From contig OX387190.1 of NCBI GenBank assembly GCA_947561395.2, positions 36,444,392-36,508,391 on the forward strand: DNA of 64,000 bases, given 5' to 3'. This stretch comes from Buxus sempervirens (taxonomy: Eukaryota > Streptophyta > Magnoliopsida > Buxales > Buxaceae). This document shows positions 1 to 11,545 of the stretch, piece by piece; the first letter of the stretch is position 1, and each line of letters begins with the position of its first letter. A program made the translations under genes and the position numbers. The notes under the pieces are model-generated. The model saw only the letters and a list, made by a program, of their open reading frames with translations. It did not search any database and was not told the DNA's origin.

Positions 1-835
1 TTTAGCAACTCGAGTCACACAGAACGGCGCATAAAATCATCTTGCAAGATGTTATTATCACGAACGGTCCATAGACCGGCCCATATCGTCTTGTAGGATT
101 TCATCAAGCCGTATATTAGTTTTCCATAATTTGCTTCTCTGAATATTTCCGGGATTTCAAACCTTGGATTAATTTTAATACATTTCCGATCTATTCTATG
201 ATTCCAGAAACGTGCAAGCTTGACATCTTCAATCAGTAAACTAATAATATCTTCTCAGAATCACTTTTTACATCTATGAATTCGTTTTCCAAATGCAAAC
301 TTTTAATCATTCCAATACAACCTTTGATTCAGCCACAGTGGAGTTTGTGAATCCTAGCTATTCAATACTTGCTCCTAGTGGTTGATCTCTACTATCTCTC
401 AAGATCGGGCCAATAATTGTTACACTTGGATTGTCCCGATCAGCAACATCCATGTTTAGTTTAGCCTAGTTGTTTTTTGGTCTCTGTTGGCCATAATTAT
501 TTTATATGCTGAGAGGACACTGTATAAGCTCCTTCTGAAGTAACTTTCCAAATCATTTGATCTTTCTGTTTGGTACTCTTAGTTTAGAGGGGATTTGTCC
601 TCTCCTCGATATTTTGAGACCAAATCAAATGAAGCAACTCAACCTTCCTGTAACCAACATCTTGCTTTAGGTCAGGCACTTTCATCACGTGGAGATTTGT
701 GTGATGACAAAGGCAGTCATGCTCCAAGTGTTTGTTGCTGGGGGTCCATAACAAGTCTTGGACATCAATGGATTCCCGATTCCCAATTATCCAACTCATG
801 CCTTCTCTAATAGTGTTGTTGTGCTGCACAATTGT
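1..835 (-). mobile_element. LINE 3' fragment (zinc-knuckle and RNase H region), degenerate
   Basis: Read on the minus strand, about 830 down to 580 gives a block beginning GMSWIIGNRESIDVQ and containing TNLHVMKVPDL and LIWSQN. This is the pattern of the region just after the reverse transcriptase of plant L1-type LINEs. Lower down (about 440 to 100) come PILRDSRDQPLGA, GFTNSTVAESK and REANYGKTNIRLDEIL, matching the start, middle and end of a plant LINE RNase H domain. Several stops and frame changes break the reading, so it is an inactive remnant. It runs off the left edge. Family assignment is by motif recognition, without a database search. Confidence 0.7.
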
Positions 836-2040
836 TCCGAAGCCAAGATGGAGGACTTAATACATGAGGTTTTGAGGAAGCTTTCCTCCCAAGGTATCTT
901 GAACAGAAAAAGTCAATCCCACAGGCATTGTTCTCGAGTGGGTAGAGCCCAGATTTCTTTTGTTAAGTGGGATAAGAATGATGCAAGTATGGTTATATAT
1001 ACTAGCAGAGTGCACGTGCATACTGCACGTATATAGTTTGGAACTGAGTGAAATCCGTTTGCAACCATCTACGTCTATATCTCCTCCATTGAAAATTCTC
1101 AAAGAACGTGGTCATTAACATACCCTAAATATATTAGTTCTACCGATAAGAATGAGAAAGAAATATCAATGTTGAATGTGAATAAACAAAGATGTAATAA
1201 GTCAACCAATCCATGAAGGATATGAATGTCTCACACTTGAGAAAGAGTGCATAAATTAGCTCTAGAAATTATATGGTGAGTTGTGGTATTTCTTGGTCAA
1301 GCTTATACTTATTGCTTGCAGGCAAAATAAGATTTTGGATCTACTCGGAAAGGCACGCGTTAGTTTTTGTGACTGAAGGTACATGTATCATGAGTGTAAA
1401 TATACGGATTATATGATTAAAAATAATTTTATATACGAAAATAAATACAATTGTATTATAACAATTAACCTGTATTTTTCCGTGACTTATCATGTGACAG
1501 TTGGAATTGCATAATGAAAGAAAATGTCTTTGATAGAAAACGAATAGTGACGATAAAGAAAAAATTCTTAGAAACAACCTTGATATGTTAACATCCAATG
1601 GTGCATCGTATAGTTATGTGAAATCCCATAAAGGACAAAGCATCAATATTGGGTTCTTATACCCCGTTCCCAATAATGGGTGCCTATTATGCATAGGATA
1701 TTGCTCACCGTAAATGAAAAAACTGCAGCAACTTGAAAAATTTTTTAAGTCGTTCTTCTCGATGAGGAAGCTTCTATTGATGAAGACAATCACCTTATTT
1801 GAGAGGTTATAACACTTCAAAACTCCAACAATAAGCCAACCTTTTGTCGAACTAATTACATCCTCAAATAAGGTCACCCAAGTGCAGTTGTTCACCATGT
1901 TCTTGCAATTATTTCCTCTTTGATATATTAACTTCCTTCATGTATTTGACAGGTTTATGAGACAATGTAATCTATAAAATAAAACTTAAAGATTAGAACA
2001 ATAATTATATAAAAGCTCTTGTATTAAATATAAAAATAAA
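836..2040. other. Intergenic, AT-rich, nothing recognised
   Basis: No open frame resembles a known protein and no clear terminal repeats were seen. The short open frames on both strands (up to about 95 codons) have no domain motif and sit in AT-rich sequence. Confidence 0.5.
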
Positions 2041-2119
2041 ACATGAGTTTAACAGGTTTCTATTTCATGCTATTCTTCAACCAAGGCATAGCACGAACAC
2101 ATGAAATGTTCGAGGGAAA

Positions 2120-5100
2120 TTCATATTATGCAACCCACCTCTCTGCCAACCAAAGGTTCAAAGCAAGCAATACTCAGTCACAACAAAATAAATCTAACAG
2201 CATTTGGAGGATTCAATGCAAGTACTACACACACATAAAAATAAAATAAATAATTTCACCAAAACATAGCAACTATTTTGGTTGCTCTGTTTCCTTTTGT
2301 TTCTATCAGTCTCTTTATATAGATTTTTTTTCCAAAGTTCATGAATAATCAGATATTGGAAAGAAACAAAAAAAAAAAAAAAAGGAGAGAGAGATGTTTG
2401 GAAAGAATCAAACTACCAAGAAAATGAAAGAGGATTGGTGCATACCGCGAAATATTTCAGGTTTTAATCGGTTTTGTGTGCTAATATAATAAATTTACTC
2501 ACCGCAGCAGCCATGCTAGATTGGGATTCCTCCTCCAGTTAGCAACAAAAAGAATTATGACGTACAGTACCCAAGTTTTTGTAATCATATATGATTCCCA
2601 CATGAGAATGTAATAAAAAACTTATTAAAAATATAACAGAGGTCAATCCTAGAATTGTAACCTTTGCTTCCATAAGAATCGAACACTTTAAAAAGCAAAC
2701 CAAACCTACGAAAAATAATACAACAATGCACATAAGATTGCACGTAACACATGAATGGTACCAACAAAAGCCAATAACAACAACAGATATATAGTAATAT
2801 AATATCTTGTTACTGCTGTGTCTGCATCCTCAAAGCTACAATAAAAAAACAGAGACAGAATGATAAAAGTTGATAGGAACCAGCTAATGTTTCTAGATCA
2901 GAGATGTAGACGTAATAATATTTAAAAATGATCAGGAGAAAAACAGGCATCCCCCTTTTTTTTTATATATACTTCATAAATAGAGTTGTTCTCCTAAGAC
3001 TTTCCAGGTTAGTAGTTGGCACCTTAATCATTAATCCCTTGCCTTGCTAACTACCATATAATGAATAATTAGGATGGAGATAAGGTTACCAGCCTTATCT
3101 TTAAACTTTGTACTTAATGACGAATGATTTAAAATTTCAAGTAAAAGACAACAGAACCATCATATAAATTCTGTAACTCAAGGTAATGATAGTTAATATG
3201 AGAAAAAAGATAGGTGGAAAGGGAATTAAAATAATTATTAGAGTTTCTAAAGGTATGAAGAGAAGGCATAGAATAAAATTTCTATAACATATATACCTTA
3301 TTAAGTCCACCAAGTTATATACAAAGTATGATAGAGGTTCATAAAAGCTTGATTCTTGAGGGATAGATATCACACCAAGATATTGTACTGAATGGATGGA
3401 GGGAAATAATAAGGCAATACCAGCTAATGCTAGCCACCAAGTCCAACAGCCTTCTTAACAGACTCAGTCCAGTTATTTGCAAAATTAATACAACACAAAA
3501 TATGTTGGGAAGTACAGAAAGCTATCCAACACCACTCTCTTTATGATAAGTAAACAGAAAGCAAGAAGAACACATCTTCAAAAGTAGATGAGAGCCAATG
3601 CGGTAAACATCCATCATAATATCTCACAGCATCAGGATTATGTTATTGTTTAAAGCACTCATAAATACTATTCTCGGCCATATGAATGTGTAACAATAGC
3701 CAAGAGGTGAAATAAATAAACATTATTTTTTGAGTAAAAAGAGTTTTGAACTAAAGCTTAGAAATAGAAGAGAAAGAATGCTTCAACTCACTTAGTTTTT
3801 TCACTTTCTTTTGGTGTAAGGTATCCATATTATCCCTTCATCACAAATTTCTAAGTGTTAGCTAGAAATGCCGTACACTTTTATTTTTTTAAATTGAATA
3901 GAAATTCAAAAGGGTGGATAATTTAGCTACCCTTAGTGGAAGCTGACAATGGCTGAGAAATTTAATTAAAAAAAATTAGTGATAATGGAAGTGCATCCCT
4001 ATGTGTTAGCTACCCAATATGCCATCGGCTGTCCAAATGTGACGAAAATTATTTTACATGCCTTAGTACTGAAAATTAATAGAGAAAAAGTTCAGCAATA
4101 ACAATCAATGGGTATCCACTTTACTCATTCGTGATTTTGCACCATCCGCAATAAACAATTAGATCAAATGTAGAAAAACACAAAGGGAACGAACCCGAAT
4201 CAATCGCGTGACAGTGACACCATCTTCGTAGCATTTTCCACAATTATCCGCCATTGTCGTACCACAGGACACTTAAATTGGCATATGATTGCAATAGTTC
4301 AGCAATAACAATCAATGGGTATCCACTTTACTCATTCATGATTTTGCACCATCCGCAATAAACAATTAGATCAAATGTAGAAAAACACAAAGGGAACGAA
4401 CCCGAATCAATCGCGTGACAGTGACACCATCTTCGTAGCATTTTCCACAATTATCCGCCATTGTCATACCACAGGACACTTAAATTGGCATATGATTGCA
4501 ATTGCTTCCGTACAGATTCGATGTTGATCCACAGCCACCATAGGATGGCTTCAGAAGGAGATCAAACGACATCTCTCAGTCTAGGAAAAAAAAAGTGTTT
4601 AGGAATGAGTCGAATCAGAGAGAGAGAGAAAGAAAACTGGGAGAGCAGATTAGAGTTCCGCAGAAAGTTCAGAAACCAAAAGTAAAGGTTACGTCTAATT
4701 CAGAAAGAGTAAATCGGAAAATATGAAAAGCAAAATGATTAGGGTTTCGAAGAATTTGTGAAAGTTAATAAATTAAAAAAAAAAATAGAAGGAGAAAAGA
4801 AACACACCGAATCATGAAAGACGTTTGAAAAAATCTGATTAAGAGAGAACTAACTGTTAATTTTGAAGGCGTGAATTGACTTCCAATATGCACAAAGCTT
4901 CAAATTCAGCAGTTCATTGTTTTCTCCTCAAAGAGAGTCTTCGACTTATAGGCGGCTCCTCCGAAGGCTAAACGGACAATTTGCGTAGCACCTAAGTCAT
5001 CCGGTGAGAGTAGACATCATATATTCATGCTTACCCATGAGAACTGCACAACGTCAGCATGAAAATGAAATTGGAAAAAAAATAAAAAGCAAGAAGAAGA

Positions 5101-5450
5101 ATGTGAATTATGTTTAGCAAAGAATAAAATTAAAATTTTTTGAACATTCTAATAAAAGATTACTGGATCGGGTGGCTGGGACGACGGTGAATGCAAGTGA
5201 CTAAAAGCACTGGGTATCTTACAGATCGTTAGGCTAAGCGCCTCCCCTTCTGATTGCACTGTATGTGGGAAGCATGCAAAATGCGATTCCGAACAAATGA
5301 AAGACCTCATCTGTTGCTGTTTCACCGAATTGAAATGGAGCAAAATGATTTCGTGTGTTGTTCAGAGAGCGAAGGGGTTAGTCGGAGAAGAATTAGGAGC
5401 GATTCCAGGGAGCCGTTTTCGTAACTGATCACGTTCTATGGGAAACTTCG
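2120..5450 (-). other. Unresolved region; possible small multi-exon gene
   Basis: On the minus strand several short open blocks are bounded by plausible splice sites. Examples are DNMDTLHQKKVKKL before a GTGAGT donor near 3793, SSFYEPLSYFVYNLVDLI near 3363-3300 before a GTATAT donor, FEDADTA near 2850-2829, and RNPNLAWLLR (donor GTGAGT near 2501) leading into QNRLKPEIFR (near 2480-2448). A possible ending ERWVA-stop lies near 2143-2130. A start-like block MADNCGKCYEDG lies near 4254. The family is not recognised and phases could not be joined with confidence, so no CDS is proposed. Around 5150-5450 the sequence could be a leader exon with a GTAAGA donor near 5222. Confidence 0.2.
4091..4500. 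repeat. Tandem duplication, 2 copies of about 207 bp
   Basis: The unit starting TTCAGCAATAACAATCAATG at 4091 recurs at 4298. The copies are almost identical; two visible differences are cattcGtg/cattcAtg and gtcGtacc/gtcAtacc. Each copy carries, on the minus strand, an ATG followed by 19 open codons (MADNCGKCYEDGVTV...). The high identity suggests a recent duplication. Confidence 0.9.
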
Positions 5451-5584
5451 GAAGCATTACAGTAAAGACATTAATACCCCGTTATGAATCAACTTTAACA
5501 ATAAATTACAAGGGCAATATGGGTAAATTAGATATAACATCTGGCACACTTTCCAAAGGGGCCAATTCCTTTTATATATTCCTT

Positions 5585-6120
5585 TTATATATATAGTATA
5601 GATAGATGACTATCAAAAATCCATATTTGGAATTCCTTTACGATATTGCAAGTATCTTCAACCGTTATGCTAAAACTCTTGATAGAATAGGCCCCGACAC
5701 CCATCAGGGCTTGGGCTTTTAAAGGCCCCCATGTGATTGACAGCATCCTTTTGATTTCCTTATCCGTCATAGGAGCAATGAGTCTTCAGTTCTCATCATT
5801 CAAGAGTTGGTGTTCCAATGCACAATTATCCCATTTTGGTTATTATCTGTGGTCTCTTTGTAGATGGCCTTGAAATATTCTACATATATAGGCTCTGTCG
5901 TAGTACCCATGATCCTGCATCTCTAAGTTTTTTCATCTTTCATTAAATTTTATTGAAGTTTCTCTGGTTCAAAGTAGTCACATGAAAAAACTTTATATAT
6001 AGGTCACCATATTTGAGACAATTTATGCGGGTTTTTGGCTCCTAATGAATTTCTTGCCGTTTTCAGACCCGTATAGAGTATATGAATATAAGCGTTGGAC
6101 TTTTCCTTATCTTGATCGTG
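5585..6120 (-). mobile_element. LINE reverse-transcriptase N-terminal fragment
   Basis: Minus-strand reading from about 6020 gives LKYGDLYIKFFHVTTLNQR, the plant LINE signature (W-L-x-x-G-D-x-N-T-K-F-F-H) just before the reverse transcriptase. It is followed by RIMGTTTEPIYVEYFKAIY and PMTDKEIKRMLSITWGPLKA, where the family has a P-[IM]-T-x-x-E-I motif and a G-P-x-K-A-P motif. Stops and shifts are present and the polymerase palm is missing, so this is a dead 5' truncated and 3' truncated piece. It could come from the same LINE as the window's left end, but the intervening 4.7 kb does not show the missing catalytic part. Confidence 0.72.
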
Positions 6121-7354
6121 ATACCGAGGCTGTTCGGAATGATGATATATTGAAGATCAATGTTTTGCAAGAGAACCCAAGCCATAATTCACGTTGATCT
6201 CCATACTGACTCATTCATGGTGACCGGTGATTCCACTCAGATACACATGCTGATAAGGATAATGACCGCAAGACCGTAAGTTATTGAGGACCATGGAAGA
6301 CACTTGGAATCTTTTCCAGAAGAAGTTCACTACTCTTTGGGATGAAAACTGAGCTGGCTCTGATTAGGGTGCAACTCGGTTTGGTTCGGTCTGGATTAAG
6401 GTCAATCCAAGACCAAACCGAAATTACATATACTCAACCCAAAGCTGAACCGAATTGTAAACCAAACATGTAAAGCCGAACCCAAGTTAAATTAAAAATC
6501 CAAAAAACCAAACCGAATTCCATAGCGTCAATTCGGTTCGGTTTGATTTTGGGTTAAACTGACAAACACCCCCTCTTTTTTTCTCTCACTCCCCCCTCTC
6601 CTCCCTATTCGGTCTTCCACTCCCTATTCAGCTATTCTTATAAGTAGCAACTAATTAACCTTTGGTTGTCTTCCTTCCTCAACTAAAAACACCAAAACGA
6701 TCCATCATGGTTCAGCATGTCCAGTTATCTGATCTAACTTTTCCGAAGACTCAAAAGCAGTTAACAAATTTCTGACCCAAAAAGATGATCAAAACCTAAT
6801 AACGTCCATTAATAGAAAGAGAAGGAACCATCAAAAACCAAAATCATCCCCAAAAGCAAACTTTGACATTGCTGCAACAGTGGCGATGGACTGAACTATC
6901 CTTCACTAACTGCTTCCATCAAACCCGATAATTCCAGCATTTCAAAGGTCTTTTACCGAACATTGACGAATTCGGGCTATTGAAAGTTGGTGCACAAGGC
7001 ATACGTGACTGCACCAGGAGGTCTCTCCTTCACAGTTATCCCAATTGTCTTGACATTGAATCAACGACACCAGAGAAGACTTTCAAAGTGTTGGTGAAGG
7101 ATGGGCCTCTCTCAGAAGGGAATCCGACGATATCTACATCTTTGGTGTGGAACAATTCAGCGCAGAGTGTTAGAAGCCCCATCTTCATCTATGCTGCGTA
7201 CTGCCTTTCGATCTTTGGTGTGGAATGATTCAGAGCACAATGGCAAAAGCAGAGGAAGACTTTTAAGGAGTCGGCAGTGATGACTGGCCTTCGGCACTCG
7301 GCAGTCGGCAGTGGTCGCCGGGAATCGGTCGGCACTCTTACTTCTTGTTTCATT

Positions 7355-8115
7355 TAGGGCTGCAACTCGGTGCGGTTTGGTTCGGGTTGACCTCAACCCA
7401 AGACCAAACCAAGGTAACTGATAGTCGGCCCAAAACCAAACCGAATCAACAATAGAATCGAAATACCCAAATCAAAAACCGAACCGATTATTTAAAGAAA
7501 ACCCAAACCGAACCGAATTGCTAAGTTCAGTTCAGTTTGTGTCATTTTCCCATACTTAAAACCTGTTATCAAGAGAGAGATTCCCATTTGCCCAAAAAAA
7601 ATTTAAAGAATACACACAACAAATTTAAAGGATCATCACTTACATGCAGTCCAATCCCTTAAGTAGTTCACATGCATATATAAGATGGAGCAAAGAGCTT
7701 AAAATCCCAAGTCATATGTTAATTGTTATGGATCGCACTTTTGAGCTCATGAATTAATTTAATAATTAACTACAAAGATTTATAAAATAATAATCTTATT
7801 CATTATTTTATAACTTATAATTTATAAGTTATATTTTATTATTACAACTTTATCTATTGTATATTTTATATATATTATTATATTTCGGTTTGGTTCGGTT
7901 CGGTTCAGTTCGGTTTTACACTTAGGAAATTTGGTTTGGTTTTCGATTCGGTTCGGTTAACTTGAGCCTTCAATCCAAAACCGAACCAAACAAATTCAGT
8001 TATCTATTTTTAGAACCAAAACCTACCCAAAGACTATATAACCCAAACAAAACCGACCCAAAGTCGGGTTGGACGGGTTCGGTTTCGGTTTTAACCAACC
8101 AAAGTTGCAGCCCTA
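7355..8115. mobile_element. hAT-type MITE nested in the outer element, 761 bp
   Basis: The ends TAGGGCTGCAACT and AGTTGCAGCCCTA are perfect inverted repeats over 13 bases, with 8-bp direct repeats GTTTCATT at 7347-7354 and 8116-8123. Inner DNA shows runs of GGTTCGGTTCGG and its complement around an AT-rich core. It has no coding capacity. Its insertion postdates the outer element it interrupts. Cleaner TIRs than the outer copy agree with a younger age. Confidence 0.82.
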
Positions 8116-8282
8116 GTTTCATTGGGGGGCAAAGGCGTTGAGCAATGGGCAACATGTAGTGCTATGGTTTGGAAAATGGGGATTAAGAATTTGGGGTGGT
8201 TTTGATCGATTTAATTGAGGGTTTAATTGTAACATATTCAAACTTTAAAGGTAAATTTATATATTAAAATAGGAAATCAGGT

Positions 8283-8460
8283 ATAGAAAAGGAAATCAAG
8301 TAGCTGACTGTTTAGCAAATTTTGCTCTAGATAAATTTAACTATATGTAGATTTTCCCCCTTCATTTTTATCTACCATGTTGATAGATGATGCAAGGGGC
8401 AGGAGTTTTATACGTTGATTATACTTGTTAATATATTTTTATGTTCTCACCCAAAAAAAT
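8283..8460 (+). mobile_element. LINE 3' tail (end of RNase H domain)
   Basis: The plus strand reads RKGNQVADCLANFALDKF, which matches the last helix of the LINE RNase H domain (R-x-G-N-x-x-A-D-x-L-A). It is followed by a short non-coding tail. It lies inside the outer hAT-type element and is strongly 5' truncated. Confidence 0.65.
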
Positions 8461-8940
8461 TTTATATATTAAAATATGTATTTTTCAGTTCGGTCTGGTC
8501 AAGAGAAATGTATGACTCTATTTTTCAGTTTGGTTTGGTCTAGAGAAATGTATAACTTCGATTCAATTCGGTCATACCAAGCATCCAACTCAAAAGCGAA
8601 CCAATCTAATTCGGGTTAGGGATTTTTAGACAAAAACCAAACCGAACATATAAAAACCCAAACCAAACTGAACAGAAGTCGGTTTGGTTTGAGCAGTTTT
8701 CGAGTTGACCTGAACCGAGCTGCACCCCTAGCTCTGATTAGTCCTCATGGGCTATCTAGTAGAGATGAGAAGGGGTCAACTTTGCAAAAGAGAAGAACAT
8801 TCCTATTGTAAAGCTTAGAAAGAAAAAAAACTCTTGATGAAAAAATAAATAAATAAATAAAACATTTGTTTGGTACCCCCCGTTGAGTGGGCAATTTTGT
8901 CAAAAAAAAAAAAAGAAGAAGAGAATTTCTTGTTGTTTAA

Positions 8941-9713
8941 GGTTACGTTTGGCATTTCTTTTGTGCTTATTTAAGCAAAATCAAGCTTTTTGTAGTAATA
9001 AACATGTTTGGTTAGTGCTTGCTTTTGCTTCTCATGATGAAGCAAAAGCAATCTAATTGCCCTTTTTTTTTGGACTCTTTTGCTTATTTTTACTAATCTA
9101 ATACCAACAACCAACTCACACCACTACTGCCACTCATTATCGTTATTAACCACTATTATCGCACCACCCACTACCACTACCTATACTCTAGCCACCACCA
9201 CCCCACTACCACCATCCACCCTGACTTCCCACCATGAGCACCACTACTAACACCACCCACCACTACACCCCATCCACCATCACTAGAACCAATTACCACC
9301 TACCACCACTGCCCACTGCCGCCCACTACCGCCCATCACCCACCCCCCCCCCCCCCCCCCTACCACCACTACTTACCACCTCCCATAGCCCCACCACGGC
9401 TATCACCATACACTCACCACTCCTACCATTATTATCACTGCCACCCACCACGACACCCCTACCACTACTATCACCACCAACACTCCCACTTACCATCACC
9501 CACCCCTACCATAATGGTGTATTTTGTCATAATAGCTAAGAAGCGATTTTTATACTTTTGACATTATCAAATATGCTATTTTTCCTTTTTCAACAAAAGC
9601 AAATGTAAACCAAACGTTTTGCTTCACAAAAAGATTTTTAAAGAAGCAAAAACAATCTAATTGCTTTTCTTACTTTTTGAAGCAATTTTTGAGAAGTAAT
9701 ACCAAACTTATCC
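8941..9713. mobile_element. Tourist/PIF-Harbinger-like MITE with CCA-rich core
   Basis: The left end GGTTACGTTTGGCATT and the right end (opposite strand GGATAAGTTTGGTATT) are imperfect inverted repeats flanked by TAA on both sides (8938-8940 and 9714-9716). A 3-bp TAA target site is the signature of PIF/Harbinger elements. Subterminal repeats such as AGCAAAAGCAATCTAATTG occur near 9042 and, in a close form, near 9644. Positions 9118-9520 are a degenerate CCA/CCR trinucleotide expansion that includes an 18-C run at 9343-9360. Confidence 0.65.
9118..9520. repeat. Degenerate (ACC)n-type microsatellite tract
   Basis: About 400 bases are almost purely C and A on the plus strand, built from ACC, CAC and CCAT units, with a run of 18 C at 9343-9360. 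The 101-codon open frame here (Pro/Thr/His-rich) is a by-product of the repeat and is not a gene. Confidence 0.85.
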
Positions 9714-9947
9714 TAAGAGCGTGGCAATAGGGTTTAATAATTTCAATTTCGTTCACTGCCAATATATCATTATCTTTGTGTTCTAGCAAGGCATGAATTA
9801 GTTGATAAGGCTTTACGTGGAACACAGAGCTGGATAATGAGAAGGAACACTAAGAGTGAAGCCTTATCAACTAAACTTGCTCAAGAATATGTCCAAGTAA
9901 TCTCTACACAATCTAGCTACATACAGAAAGCTCATTATTATTATTTC

Positions 9948-9949
9948 GT

Positions 9950-9988
<39 letters not shown>

Positions 9989-10303
9989 CTTTTTTTTAAA
10001 TAAAAAATGTATGTATTTTATATATTTTTTAATTAAAATTTATGTTTTGCCCCCCCTAACCCCCCCCCCCCCCCCCCCCCCCCAATTGAAAATTTTTATA
10101 TTTCATGAGAATCCTTTCTAAAATTTCTAGTTTGCCCCCTCAACTCATTGAAATTTTTATATTTCATGAGAACCCCATTTAAAATTTCTGGTTTGCCCAC
10201 CCCCAACTCATTAAAATTTTTATATTTCATGGAAAGTGTTAATTGAAAAAAAAATTTTGCCCCCCCCCCCCCCCCCAGATTTGGAGTACTGGTTCCGCCA
10301 CTA
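9948..10303. mobile_element. hAT MITE copy, left end truncated
   Basis: This is the same family as the element at 18947-19311. Shared parts are the AATTTTTATATTTCATGAGA repeats, GTTTGCCC blocks, and the right end GGTTCCGCCACT. The left CAGTGGCGG end is absent, so the copy is truncated. Poly-C stretches are expanded relative to the other copy: 34 C at 9953-9986, 24 C at 10060-10083 and 17 C at 10260-10276. Confidence 0.7.
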
Positions 10304-10707
10304 TGCCCGCTCCACTAAAGTCTAGTCTCCCAATCCCTTAACTTCCTCCAGCAGGTTCCATTTAACAAAAACACTTCTGATTTTTTTTTTCTTCTCTTTC
10401 ACAGTGAGCGAGTCTTTGAAATTTGCCTTAATCCTCTACCTTCACGGTGTTAAGAAAACTCATCATATACTTCAGGCTGGATCTTTTTCCTTAAAATACA
10501 ACTTTATCAATTGAATTCCTTGTAACGCAACAGAAATTTGTAAACTAGGATTCAAGCTGTGTATATCCAGCTTTCTTCATTTCTTTCTTTGCCATCTTGA
10601 AAAATCTTTTTCACGCATTCATTGAATATAACCGGCTCCCCCATGGCTTAAAATTTTTTTTCTTCAAGTCAAACCACACTGCAAGGGCAAATTAATACCC
10701 ATTTAGT

Positions 10708-11545
10708 AAAAAGATGAAGGATTGTTTTTTTATGTTTCATTGTGGTGGAACTCATTCAACAGGATTGCAGCTAAATTTATCAGCAATGAGATTTGGCAAA
10801 AACTGTTCCAACTCTTCCATCTTCTATTAGATTTTAATATTATGCCCATGCTTGAATCTAGAATAAAATAAACTGATTTTTTCAGACTTACCTTTGATTT
10901 TCTGTAAAACAATATTGATCAGTGCTAACTCTTCCTCTCCTTGCTCCTCTTTATCAGAACCCGTCAAATGAAAGACGTACGCTATGTTCTGTCAAAAATT
11001 GTTAGGATAGGAGAGGGGATCAAACCTATTTATAATACAAGAGTCCTCCTATTAAAGATTTCAATCCCAAATAGGATTCTATGGAGGCTCCTAATCCAAT
11101 ATAATCTCCTGGCCTACATAAGACTTATATCACATATCTAATAAACAAGATAAGGTGCACCAAACCCAATTAAATTGATCATTCATAATATTGAGTCACT
11201 AATAATATCATCACAGACTATATATTTAACCTGTTTTTATAAAACCAAAAATACAATTAATGCGAGCTCATGTAAAAGGAAAAAATTCTAACTATCTTCC
11301 ACCCCTTTGTTTCCGTAGCAATGAATCTTCCCCTAGCATCGCTCTTTTATTTGCTAGCTAGCACCAAGCACTGCCGTTGACTAATTGTAGGCTTCAATAT
11401 GGTACATGTTTGTTTAAGTAATGATGGGAAGTAAATGTCATACAAAAAGGAAGATTTTGCGCTGCATTGTTAAATTGGGCGTGCAGCGTGCTTGCCAAAC
11501 CCATTTCGCATAGTCGAACTCAAATCTTGGGGAGATACAGATGAG
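10708..11545 (+). repeat. Duplicated segment, paralogous to 16328-16900
   Basis: Three blocks match the 3' flank of the intact LRR gene in the same order and orientation. They are gaaggat...aacaggattgcagct...gagatttggcaaaaa (10712-10825 against 16330-16437), agcaatgaatctt...gctagca...ctgccgttga...tggtacatg (11318-11410 against 16456-16543), and aaattgggcgtgc...cgaactcaaatc...gatacag (11472-11540 against 16816-16893). Between the first two blocks this copy has about 470 extra bases. This is the downstream flank of the LRR locus, but no LRR coding sequence remains upstream. Confidence 0.75.

Larger units (their letters stand above)
6365..8730. mobile_element. hAT-type element (outer), 8-bp target duplication
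   Basis: The ends are inverted: TAGGGTGCAACTCGG on the left and, on the opposite strand of the right end, TAGGGGTGCAGCTCGG. Both are flanked by the direct repeat GCTCTGAT (6357-6364 and 8731-8738). An 8-bp duplication points to the hAT superfamily. Subterminal DNA is full of CGGTTTGGTTCGG-like repeats on both strands, typical of this non-autonomous plant group. No transposase frame is visible. The element carries a second, younger element (7355-8115) and a LINE tail. The 6700-7340 stretch is less repetitive and may be captured unique DNA (one 82-codon open frame, not recognised). Confidence 0.75.

Noticed and set aside
9234-9539. 101-codon Pro/Thr/His-rich open frame
   Set aside because: It is a by-product of the CCA trinucleotide tract inside a MITE.
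9837-10121. 94-codon frame with a poly-Pro run
   Set aside because: The Pro run comes from poly-C tracts in a truncated hAT MITE.
10830-11290. Possible remnant of a larger repeat inserted in the duplicated flank
   Set aside because: The 470 extra bases have no clear ends, coding motif or target repeats, so no element was called.
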